Assembly (NCBI GenBank): GCA_946187555.1
Contig: CAMHQP010000004.1
Location: 1-59,350 of the forward strand
Length of the DNA: 59,350 nt
Origin: an uncultured Bacteroidales bacterium
GTDB taxonomy: Bacteria; Bacteroidota; Bacteroidia; Bacteroidales; Paludibacteraceae
Direction: 5' to 3'
The notes below the pieces were generated by a model. It was not told where the DNA came from, did no database searches, and saw nothing but the letters and a program-made list of their open reading frames with translations. Within the stretch, counting starts at the first letter, position 1; each line of letters starts with the position of its first letter. This document shows, piece after piece, positions 1-6,516 of this stretch. The position numbers and the translations under genes were made by a program.

Positions 1-53
1 CCCGCGACCCCCAGCTTGGAAGGCTAGTGCTCTATCGACTGAGCTACTTTCGC
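1..53 (-). tRNA. tRNA-Gly(TCC), 3' part cut by window edge
   Basis: On the minus strand the acceptor 5' strand GCGAAAG is followed by a normal D arm and an anticodon stem CUAGC/GCUGG around the loop CUUCCAA, giving anticodon UCC. The T arm and 3' acceptor lie beyond position 1. It is the third tRNA of a Thr-Tyr-Gly series. In many bacteria this order precedes tRNA-Thr(GGT) and tuf, which would lie just left of the window (inference). Confidence 0.9.
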
Positions 54-59
54 GCAAGA

Positions 60-76
60 CGAGAGGTAGCCTCTCG
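60..76 (-). other. Hairpin between tRNA-Tyr and tRNA-Gly
   Basis: A perfect 7-bp inverted repeat, CGAGAGG/CCTCTCG with a 3-nt loop, fills most of the 29-nt spacer. No T run follows on the minus strand, so it is more likely a processing or spacing structure of the polycistronic tRNA precursor than a terminator. Confidence 0.6.
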
Positions 77-82
77 ATTGTG

Positions 83-164
83 TGGGTGCGGATGGATTCG
101 AACCACCGAAGTCGAAGACAGCAGATTTACAGTCTGCCCCATTTGGCCACTCTGGAACACACCC
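83..164 (-). tRNA. tRNA-Tyr(GTA)
   Basis: Class II tRNA with a long variable arm. Acceptor strands GGGUGUG and CGCACCC pair, the T stem is GGUGG/CCAUC, and the anticodon loop CUGUAAA gives GUA. CCA is not encoded; the discriminator is A. Confidence 0.95.
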
Positions 165-183
165 TCGTCGGAATCCGTTTGCA

Positions 184-213
184 ACGACTGCGTTACAATA
201 TAACTTGTGTAGT
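184..213 (-). repeat. tRNA 5'-flank repeat, copy before tRNA-Tyr
   Basis: The blocks ACGACTGCG (184-192) and CTTGTGTAGT (204-213) recur at 406-414 and 424-433. Both copies sit about 20 nt upstream of a tRNA 5' end (Tyr here, Thr there) with similar internal spacing. Confidence 0.6.
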
Positions 214-231
214 TGCCGCGATTCCTCCTCT

Positions 232-268
232 CCGATCAAAACATCGCTTGCGCTATCATTTTAATCGG
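232..268 (-). other. Hairpin in tRNA-Thr/tRNA-Tyr spacer
   Basis: CCGATCAAAA and TTTTAATCGG form a 10-bp arm with one mismatch around a 17-nt loop. It lies in the 148-nt spacer between the Thr and Tyr genes, which holds no ORF I would support. A role in precursor processing is possible but unproven. Confidence 0.4.
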
Positions 269-312
269 CTTACCTCTCTTATGTCAAGGATCTATTTTTT
301 TCCTTATTTTTG

Positions 313-385
313 AGCCTCTAGTCGGACTCGAACCAACGACCGCTGGATTACAAATCTAGTGCTCTACCAACTGAGCTATAGAGGC
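313..385 (-). tRNA. tRNA-Thr(TGT)
   Basis: Acceptor GCCUCUA pairs with UAGAGGC, and the D arm and T arm GGUUCGAGUCC-type are regular. The anticodon loop UUUGUAA gives UGU. It is the first tRNA after the promoter at 530-561 and is read leftward. CCA is not encoded. Confidence 0.95.
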
Positions 386-405
386 GCGCTTGAGTTAAAA
401 CTCGC

Positions 406-433
406 ACGACTGCGCGCCCTGCGCTTGTGTAGT
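406..433 (-). repeat. tRNA 5'-flank repeat, copy before tRNA-Thr
   Basis: The same two blocks as at 184-213 (ACGACTGCG, then CTTGTGTAGT) lie 21 nt upstream of the tRNA-Thr 5' end. The rest of the flank is not alike. Confidence 0.6.
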
Positions 434-448
434 GCTACGTTTTACTCT

Positions 449-529
449 ACGCTTTTCGGTCGGACTCACGAAGTCCTCCCGAGGGTAGGATTTAGCAATC
501 CATTTTTCTCCTTCCGACGAAAAAGCGTG
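449..529 (-). promoter_or_regulatory. Structured leader of the tRNA-Thr operon
   Basis: Segments 449-463 and 514-528 can form a long-range stem (8 bp plus 5 bp around a 2-nt mismatch). They enclose a GGACT/AGTCC hairpin at 462-476. The 19-bp stretch 460-478 is identical to 541-559 of the 46.5-kb greA leader and lies in the same orientation relative to transcription. Confidence 0.5.
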
Positions 530-561
530 CAAAAGTACTGCTTTTTTTTGATATGACCAAA
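530..561 (-). promoter_or_regulatory. Promoter of tRNA-Thr-Tyr-Gly operon
   Basis: Minus-strand TTTG (558-561), a 20-bp spacer with an A8 tract, and TACTTTTG (530-537) match the Bacteroidota primary sigma factor consensus. Confidence 0.85.
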
Positions 562-621
562 TATTTTTGCAAAAAAAATGCAAATTTAGGTCATTTTTCT
601 TGATTTTGCACCCTTAATGCC

Positions 622-1530
622 TTACTTTTTCTCTTTCTTTGCCCTCGGATGCGTCTGATTATAAACGCGTTTGATCTGCTCGAAGGTCGTATGCGTATAA
701 ACTTGCGTCGTGCTCAGCGAGGCGTGTCCGAGTAGTGTTTGGATGGTACGTATATCTGCGCCGTTATCCAGCATCGCTGTCGCGAAGGTATGACGCAGCA
801 CATGCGGCGAGTGTTTCTTGAGCGTCGATACCTCCCCCATCCGACTGCGAACGATGGTATATAAACGGCTCTTCGTCAAATTTGGGAAGAAACGATTCTC
901 GATTTCAGATTCTCGATTTTTGATCTCCTCATCGCGAAGGGTCATATACTCGCGTATCTGCTCAATGAGCTTGCCTCCGATAGGCACGATGCGTTCTTTA
1001 CGGCGCTTACCGAAGATGCGCACTTGCCCTTGCTGCAGATCCAAGTCCGCATCGGTGAGGCCTAAGAGTTCCGCCTGACGCATGCCGGTCTGATAGAGCA
1101 TCTCAATGATCAGTCCGTCCCGAATCGCCTCGTAACTATTGTCGCTATCCGCTATTCGTTCATCGCTCTTCCGCTCCTCTGCCTCCATCTCTTCCTGGCG
1201 AAAGAAGACGGGGAGCGGTTTGTCTGCTTTGGGCGGGATGATGCGGGCGGTGATGTCACGCGTCACTTTCTTTTGACGCAGCAGGAATTTATAGAAAGAG
1301 CGCAACGCAGAAAGTTTGCGTTTAACAGATCGTGGCGACTGATGTTGCTGTTCGATCATGTCTAACATCCATAGTTTGACATCTGACTCGCCAACTTGAT
1401 TCGGATCGAACTCCTCTATCCCCCAGCCCATAAAACGACAAAAGTCCCGCAGATCATCGTGGTAGGCTTCCACGGTGCGCTGCGAGTACTTTCGCTCGAT
1501 GGCAATATAATCGAGAAAATGCTGAATCAA
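622..1530 (-). CDS. xerD: Tyrosine recombinase XerC/XerD
   Basis: Site-specific recombinase of about 302 aa that resolves chromosome dimers at dif (family knowledge). An N-terminal SAM-like DNA-binding domain covers about residues 1-90. The catalytic domain has R in GMRQAELLGL, the H-x-x-R of HVLRHTFA, H of LLGHASLSTT and the nucleophile Y of QVYTHT. The start appears to be TTG at 1530, overlapping the upstream kinase stop (TTGA) after an AAGGAG-like site. Two hydrophilic inserts, near residues 117-129 and 201-212, are encoded by heptamer arrays. It is the last gene of the amylase-kinase operon. Whether it is XerC or XerD cannot be settled here. Confidence 0.9.
   Translation of the reverse strand: MIQHFLDYIAIERKYSQRTVEAYHDDLRDFCRFMGWGIEEFDPNQVGESDVKLWMLDMIEQQHQSPRSVKRKLSALRSFYKFLLRQKKVTRDITARIIPPKADKPLPVFFRQEEMEAEERKSDERIADSDNSYEAIRDGLIIEMLYQTGMRQAELLGLTDADLDLQQGQVRIFGKRRKERIVPIGGKLIEQIREYMTLRDEEIKNRESEIENRFFPNLTKSRLYTIVRSRMGEVSTLKKHSPHVLRHTFATAMLDNGADIRTIQTLLGHASLSTTQVYTHTTFEQIKRVYNQTHPRAKKEKK
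893..927. repeat. Heptamer array inside xerD (1)
   Basis: Five units with period 7: CGATTCT, CGATTTC, AGATTCT, CGATTTT, TGATCTC. It encodes a Glu/Asn/Arg-rich insert between the KRRKERIVPIG strand and the FFPNLTKSRLY segment. Confidence 0.75.
1144..1178. repeat. Heptamer array inside xerD (2), degenerate
   Basis: Units GCTATCC, GCTATTC, GTTCATC, GCTCTTC and CGCTCCT keep period 7 but are more diverged. They encode the KSDERIADSDN stretch near the interdomain linker. Confidence 0.5.
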
Positions 1531-2174
1531 ATCTCCTTGCCTTTTTTCTCTTCGGTTTCGAACGGGAAGAGTCCGAAGAGTTCAGCATCGATGCGGTCGG
1601 TAACCCAACGGAAATCCTCGGGGTTGTCGCCGAACTTAATACGGTCGCCCTCGACGATGAGCAGTTTGCCTTTATAGTCCTTAATCCAGTTCTCGTACTT
1701 ATCATTCAGACCTTGAAGGTAATCGAGTTTGATCTGCTGCTCATACCCGCGGGCACGTTTCTGAATCTGCGACACGAGCGTCGGCACGGATGCACGCACA
1801 TAGATCAGCAGGTCAGGCATCTTAACGAGCGTGGTCATCAGATCGAACAAGTCCTCGTAGTTCTCGAAATCGCGGTCAGACATGAAACCCTGATCATGCA
1901 GGTTGGGCGCAAAGATACGTGCGTCTTCATAGATCGTACGATCCTGGATGATATACTTATCCGACTTGCCTATCTCCACCACGTCCTTGAAACGTTTATT
2001 GAGGAAATAGACCTGCAGATTAAATGACCAACGCGCCATGTCGGAATAGAAATCCGCGAGATAGGGGTTATAGTCCACGCTCTCGAAACGCGGTTCCCAG
2101 CCGTAATGTTTGGCTAACATGTTTGTCAGGGTCGTCTTACCGCACCCGATGTTACCTGCTATAGCAATGTGCAT
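1527..2174 (-). CDS. Deoxynucleoside kinase, copy A
   Basis: Cytoplasmic kinase that phosphorylates deoxynucleosides for salvage (dNK/dGK/dAK family). The P-loop GNIGCGKTT is at residues 7-15, a DRTIYEDA motif matches the DRS/ERS substrate-binding segment, and the LID-like RARGYEQQIKLDYL lies near residue 140. At 215 aa it is normal length for the family. It is about half identical by eye to the next upstream gene, so this is a tandem duplication. Its stop overlaps the xerD start. Base specificity cannot be assigned from sequence. Confidence 0.9.
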   Translation of the reverse strand: MHIAIAGNIGCGKTTLTNMLAKHYGWEPRFESVDYNPYLADFYSDMARWSFNLQVYFLNKRFKDVVEIGKSDKYIIQDRTIYEDARIFAPNLHDQGFMSDRDFENYEDLFDLMTTLVKMPDLLIYVRASVPTLVSQIQKRARGYEQQIKLDYLQGLNDKYENWIKDYKGKLLIVEGDRIKFGDNPEDFRWVTDRIDAELFGLFPFETEEKKGKEI

Positions 2175-2176
2175 AT

Positions 2177-2211
2177 TAGTAATGTTGAATGTTTAATGTT
2201 GAATGTTTAAT
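2177..2211. repeat. Heptamer array between the two kinases
   Basis: TAGTAAT, then GTTGAAT and GTTTAAT alternating twice, all in period 7. On the minus strand it supplies the last residues (SLNIQH) and the stop of kinase B and runs up to kinase A. Confidence 0.8.
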
Positions 2212-2840
2212 GACCAGTTATTCTCGCTGAATAGTCCGAAGAGCTCGGCGTCCACGCGGTCGATGACTTTGCGGAAGTCCTCGGGGTTGTTCTCAAAATC
2301 CATTCCGTCGGACTCGATGACCAGCACACGACCTTCGTACTTATGGAAGATGAAGTCTTCGTATTTGTCGTTGAGGTCTTTTAGATAGTCGATCTGCATG
2401 GTCTGCTCGTAGTCCCGGCCACGTTTCTGAATCTGGTTAATGAGCGCCGGCACGGACTTACGCAGATAGATCATCATATCGGGCATCTTCATCTGCGATT
2501 TCATGAGGTCGAACAGTTCCATGAAGGTCGTGAAGTCCCGTTCGGAAAGGTCACCGCGCTCGTAGTTATTACGCACGAACACATAGACGCCCTCGAAGAT
2601 CGAGCGGTCTTGCACGATGGTATGACTCGCCCGCTGAACGGCCAGCATGTCTTTGAAACGCTCCTTGAGGAAGTAGGTCTCCAGACAGAACGCCCACCGC
2701 TGGATGTCACCGTAGTAGTCCTCCAGGTACGGGTTGAAGCTCACGCTCTCAAAGCGTGGCTCCCACCCATAGTACTTCGCCAACATCTTGGTCAGCGTCG
2801 TCTTTCCTGCTCCGATATTTCCGGCAATCGCTATATACAT
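2193..2840 (-). CDS. Deoxynucleoside kinase, copy B
   Basis: Paralogue of the neighbouring kinase, 215 aa. The P-loop is GNIGAGKTT, the substrate motif DRSIFEGV and the LID-like region RGRDYEQTMQIDYL. The start codon shares one base with the stop of the upstream amylase gene (TAATG), so translational coupling is likely. The C-terminal residues and stop codon come from the heptamer array at 2177-2211, so the native C terminus may have been replaced. Duplicated kinases in Bacteroidota often differ in purine or pyrimidine preference (family knowledge); which is which is not visible. Confidence 0.9.
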   Translation of the reverse strand: MYIAIAGNIGAGKTTLTKMLAKYYGWEPRFESVSFNPYLEDYYGDIQRWAFCLETYFLKERFKDMLAVQRASHTIVQDRSIFEGVYVFVRNNYERGDLSERDFTTFMELFDLMKSQMKMPDMMIYLRKSVPALINQIQKRGRDYEQTMQIDYLKDLNDKYEDFIFHKYEGRVLVIESDGMDFENNPEDFRKVIDRVDAELFGLFSENNWSLNIQH

Positions 2841-5536
2841 TATTGAACGCGCGCGCCTGTGATCGTATATACATGGTCACCGCGTACGATGAGTACCTGA
2901 CCGTTGCGAATCACTTTATAAGCAGCTCCGGAGGTATTCTCCCAAATGATATTGTCGAGATCCTCGGAGTAGTCGTACGAAGCCGGGATTACCGGCGGTG
3001 TGATCTTACTTCCGGTGAATACCTTGATCTCACCCGGTTGGAGAGTATAGCTGGCTGCAGCATTCGTGCCGCCGCCCAGATAGTCATACCATGTACCGGA
3101 AGGCAGCGATACGTTCTGTGGTGCCGTAGCAGACATATTACCGCATACGAACACATTGCTACCCCATTGGATAGTACGCACCCAACCTCCAGATAATAAA
3201 TGGTCAGTCGGGTCGCCCTCGAAGACCTCCGGCATAATACGCGTACGCAGTTGGATGATCTGCGCAACCTTTTGGTAAGCCTCCATACGGACACCGCCTC
3301 TCATCCAAGGTTCCGGACGATGCTTGGGTTGCATCTTCACATCCTCTGCGATCTTCGGCGTTGGGTTACCATAGTCGCCAGGATAACCATCCTCGTTATC
3401 CTTACCCCAGTAACCATCTTTGTTCTGGAACTTCGAATAATCAAAGCCTAACTCTTCGAAATGATAGAGCATCTTCGAACCATTCAGCATCGTCAACAGA
3501 CCCACTACCAACGGTGTACGTTTGACGCGTGCATCCTCGTTTGTCTTCAAATCGGATGCTCCCCAAAGCTTCACCTTCGCCATATTACGCTCCTCGTCAT
3601 GGCTCTCGCTATAGGAGATATACTTGTCTTTATTCGCTCCTGAAATAGAGGAGTTCTCCGTATAACCCATCGCTATCTGTGCAAACGGGTAATTATTCTT
3701 AGCCCAGGGTAGCATACCTCTGTTAGCCAAGGTATCTTGCTGTGCCCAATCCATATCCCCATTGGGTTTCTTTCCCCAATGCTCCAGGATCAAGTATGCG
3801 TTAGGATCTTCCGCCTTGACGCCGTTATTGTAATAATCGATCAGATTAGCCACGGCGTTATCCGTCGGACCGCAGAGACCGTGACTCAAGTCAAGACGAT
3901 AACCATCTACGTGGTACTCACGAATCCAATATTTGAGCGCACGGATAAACATCTGATGCGTCGGACCGAAGTCATGATTCCAGTCCTCGTACACATTGTC
4001 CCCGTGAGGCACGTTATAGTTGAACCACGGGTTCTGCTGGAACTCCGGTTCGCCGGCCTTACCGGTCTTCGGATACAAGCGGTTCATCGGGTTATTACCC
4101 GTCGCGTGGTTGAAGACCATATCCATGATAACGGCAATACCACGTCTGTGGCACTCGTCCACCAGTTCTTTGAACTGGGTCGGTGTACCGAAGGTCTTGT
4201 CGATTGCGAAATACAGACACGGCGAGTAGCCCCAGCCGTTATTTCCGTCACACTCCGTGATCGGCATCAACTCGATGGCATTTACGCCCAAGTTCTCTAT
4301 ATAATCCAGACGCGACATCATTCCCGCGAAGTTATGACTCGGGGTGAAGTCATAGAGCCAAGTCTCGTATATAATGAGATTGTTCTTGTTCGGACGCTGG
4401 AAGGTGTGCTTCCATTGATAGGGATCTTTGCCGGTCTCAAACACCGACACAAAACTACCGTCCGCCTGAGCCGGGTACTCGCGCAGCGTCGGGTCGGTAT
4501 CTCGGGGTTCCCACTCATCATCGCGCGTCAGCACTTTCTCCGAATAGAGGTCGCAGATATGTTTGATCACGCCATCCGCACGCATTACTACATACTGGAA
4601 AGCGTACTCGCGCTTCGGCGTCAGGTTGTTCAGTTCGATCCAGAAATACGCACTATCGTTCGCCTGCTTGAGTTGGTACTCATTGCTGATAGTCCAGTCG
4701 TTGAAGTCACCGACCACGAACACATGCTGCGCAGCCTGCGTCTTACTCGAAGCATAGGTACAGAGTGTTATTTTGGACGGATCGGTATTATAATAGATAC
4801 CGTTCACGATACCTGCCGGACGGTTCTGGCGCGTCGGGTTGGTAGGTACACAAGTGCTGGCCTTTGCCGTAGCGGTTTGGGCACCACTGGTCGCTATGAA
4901 CTCGAATACATAATCGCCCAATGCACTGAGCGTCGTGTTGTAAGTCAACTCCGTACCGGTTCCCGTCTTAACCACCTGTCCGTTCTGTTTGAGCGTCAGC
5001 GTAGCCGACTCGGTTGCGTTACAAATGAGCGACACCGAACTATTCAACGCACTGATCTCCGGCATAGCAGTATTGATGCTGGCGCTCAATTGACCGGGCT
5101 CTACCAAATCAATGATGATATCAGCGTCGCCAGGACCACGACCGGCTTTTCCTCCGGATTTTCCGTCGGTAAAGAGCACCAGCATCTTCGTGATGGTCTC
5201 GCCCGAACGAATACCATAGAACTCATTGAGGTTCGAGATGACGAGTTTCCAGTTATTGCCGTCTTTCGTCATCTTTGTCTTCGGGGAGTTCGAAGGCCAA
5301 TCAGCCAATTGATACTCCCATTTCGGTTTGCCACCATCCATCCTGTTATCCACTTGCACGCAGGAATAGAGATAGCATTCGGTAGCCCCTACCATGCCTC
5401 CATTGCCTTGAGTCGGGTCAAACGTGAGTGTCACCTGACCGCTGTATCCTTGCACCAGGATAGCCGGATCGGTCGTTACCTGTGCGCCGGCATAGGCAAC
5501 CACGAGGACGAATAAACTAAGAAAAATCTTGCGCAT
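2840..5536 (-). CDS. Secreted pullulanase-like GH13 glycosidase
   Basis: An 898-aa exported enzyme acting on alpha-glucans, probably at alpha-1,6 or branched linkages (inference from architecture). Order: signal peptide about 1-19, beta-rich N-terminal region to about 150, Ig-like module about 150-235, CBM48-like module about 240-345, GH13 barrel about 385-760, C-terminal beta domain, short sorting-like tail. GH13 motifs seen are DMVFNHATG (about 475), nucleophile D in YRLDLSHG (about 545), acid/base E in LILEHWG (about 585) and SESHDEERN (about 648). It ends in the tail type KVIRNGQVLIVRGDHVYTIT shared with its neighbours. It lies 20 bp downstream of the small binding protein in one operon. 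Confidence 0.88.
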   Translation of the reverse strand: MRKIFLSLFVLVVAYAGAQVTTDPAILVQGYSGQVTLTFDPTQGNGGMVGATECYLYSCVQVDNRMDGGKPKWEYQLADWPSNSPKTKMTKDGNNWKLVISNLNEFYGIRSGETITKMLVLFTDGKSGGKAGRGPGDADIIIDLVEPGQLSASINTAMPEISALNSSVSLICNATESATLTLKQNGQVVKTGTGTELTYNTTLSALGDYVFEFIATSGAQTATAKASTCVPTNPTRQNRPAGIVNGIYYNTDPSKITLCTYASSKTQAAQHVFVVGDFNDWTISNEYQLKQANDSAYFWIELNNLTPKREYAFQYVVMRADGVIKHICDLYSEKVLTRDDEWEPRDTDPTLREYPAQADGSFVSVFETGKDPYQWKHTFQRPNKNNLIIYETWLYDFTPSHNFAGMMSRLDYIENLGVNAIELMPITECDGNNGWGYSPCLYFAIDKTFGTPTQFKELVDECHRRGIAVIMDMVFNHATGNNPMNRLYPKTGKAGEPEFQQNPWFNYNVPHGDNVYEDWNHDFGPTHQMFIRALKYWIREYHVDGYRLDLSHGLCGPTDNAVANLIDYYNNGVKAEDPNAYLILEHWGKKPNGDMDWAQQDTLANRGMLPWAKNNYPFAQIAMGYTENSSISGANKDKYISYSESHDEERNMAKVKLWGASDLKTNEDARVKRTPLVVGLLTMLNGSKMLYHFEELGFDYSKFQNKDGYWGKDNEDGYPGDYGNPTPKIAEDVKMQPKHRPEPWMRGGVRMEAYQKVAQIIQLRTRIMPEVFEGDPTDHLLSGGWVRTIQWGSNVFVCGNMSATAPQNVSLPSGTWYDYLGGGTNAAASYTLQPGEIKVFTGSKITPPVIPASYDYSEDLDNIIWENTSGAAYKVIRNGQVLIVRGDHVYTITGARVQ

Positions 5537-5556
5537 AATTATGCGTATTTAAGGAT

Positions 5557-6498
5557 TTATAATGCTTTACCGGTTGCGTCGTACATCTTGTCGCCGCGGA
5601 TGATAACGAGCTGACCATCAATGATCTGCTTGCGAGCCTTTTCGGTTACGATGGTATTCTCGATAGATTGATTCTCGCTTCCCCAATCAATCGTATATGC
5701 ATCATAGGTAGCTTGATCTACCTTCTCTACCTCGATAGAGCCCTTGAAGGTGCACTTACGCATAATAAGATAGATGGTTTCACCTGCCGGTAATTGCCAT
5801 ACGTTGCTATTTTCGAAACCATTTGCCCAATACAAAGTAACACTGGTAGCATTCTCTCCAGCCCAACCTTTGGTCTTGTATTGATTGCCTTCCTCGTCTA
5901 TCATTACCACGTAAGAGATGTTTTGCTTTGCTGGATGTGAAGCAAGGGTACCCGACCAACGGCCACGAGCATCGAACATAAATTCCTGCAGTTGTTCTTG
6001 AATATTCCAATCACCACCTATCGAGCCCATCAACGCAAAGTCATGCCCCTCGCCGGACTCTTCGAGATCTTCGCCACCTGGGTTATCTCCACCACCGGGT
6101 TCATCGCCACCACCTTCACCGGGAGCAGCTACCCATTGTTCGGTAGCGTGTACATACATCTTACCATTGTACTCAGTCGCAAAAGTCCATGTGGAAATTG
6201 CCTGCTTCTGGCTTTTCCAATTATCACCATCATACAATTGGAACTGCATCACGCCTACACCGTCGTACATATCCGTATAAGTATACGTGTAAACCGGATC
6301 ATTGTTATAGGACATATTCGTCAGGGTCATGTTGTACTGATGCCATTCATCACCATCACCCTTAAAATTAACATTCAACTTAACGGTGTACGAACCGATT
6401 TCTGAGGCCGGAGCCGTGTAATAAACGGTGGTCTCTGTTGCTGCGAACATAACTACGCTGAACACAGCAGTCATCATCAAAGTAAAAATCTTTTTCAT
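5557..6498 (-). CDS. Secreted protein, likely carbohydrate-binding
   Basis: A 313-aa exported protein with no catalytic motifs that I recognise. The signal peptide is about 1-20. A first beta-sandwich-like domain (about 22-125, rich in Tyr, Trp and Asn) resembles starch-binding modules in style. A Gly/Asp/Glu/Pro linker follows at about 127-150, then a second beta-rich domain with Trp and Tyr residues to about 270. The C terminus (IIDGQLVIIRGDKMYDATGK) is the tail shared by the neighbouring amylases. Its position between two GH13 genes suggests a non-catalytic starch binder at the cell surface. The function is inferred, not demonstrated. Confidence 0.7.
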   Translation of the reverse strand: MKKIFTLMMTAVFSVVMFAATETTVYYTAPASEIGSYTVKLNVNFKGDGDEWHQYNMTLTNMSYNNDPVYTYTYTDMYDGVGVMQFQLYDGDNWKSQKQAISTWTFATEYNGKMYVHATEQWVAAPGEGGGDEPGGGDNPGGEDLEESGEGHDFALMGSIGGDWNIQEQLQEFMFDARGRWSGTLASHPAKQNISYVVMIDEEGNQYKTKGWAGENATSVTLYWANGFENSNVWQLPAGETIYLIMRKCTFKGSIEVEKVDQATYDAYTIDWGSENQSIENTIVTEKARKQIIDGQLVIIRGDKMYDATGKAL

Positions 6499-6516
6499 AA
6501 TATCAAAATTTTAAAA

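Noticed and set aside
258-287. E. coli-like TTGACA (minus strand 282-287) with a TTAAAAT box between tRNA-Thr and tRNA-Tyr
   Set aside because: Bacteroidota do not use this consensus, and the operon has a clear -33/-7 promoter at 530-561.
622-1530. XerD as evidence of an integrated mobile element
   Set aside because: It matches core XerC/XerD and sits in a housekeeping operon; no att sites or cargo are next to it.
3737-5515. 592-aa plus-strand ORF opposite the pullulanase-like gene
   Set aside because: Frame shadow: Ile/Arg/His-rich, no family motifs, while the minus frame has full GH13 motifs and a signal peptide.
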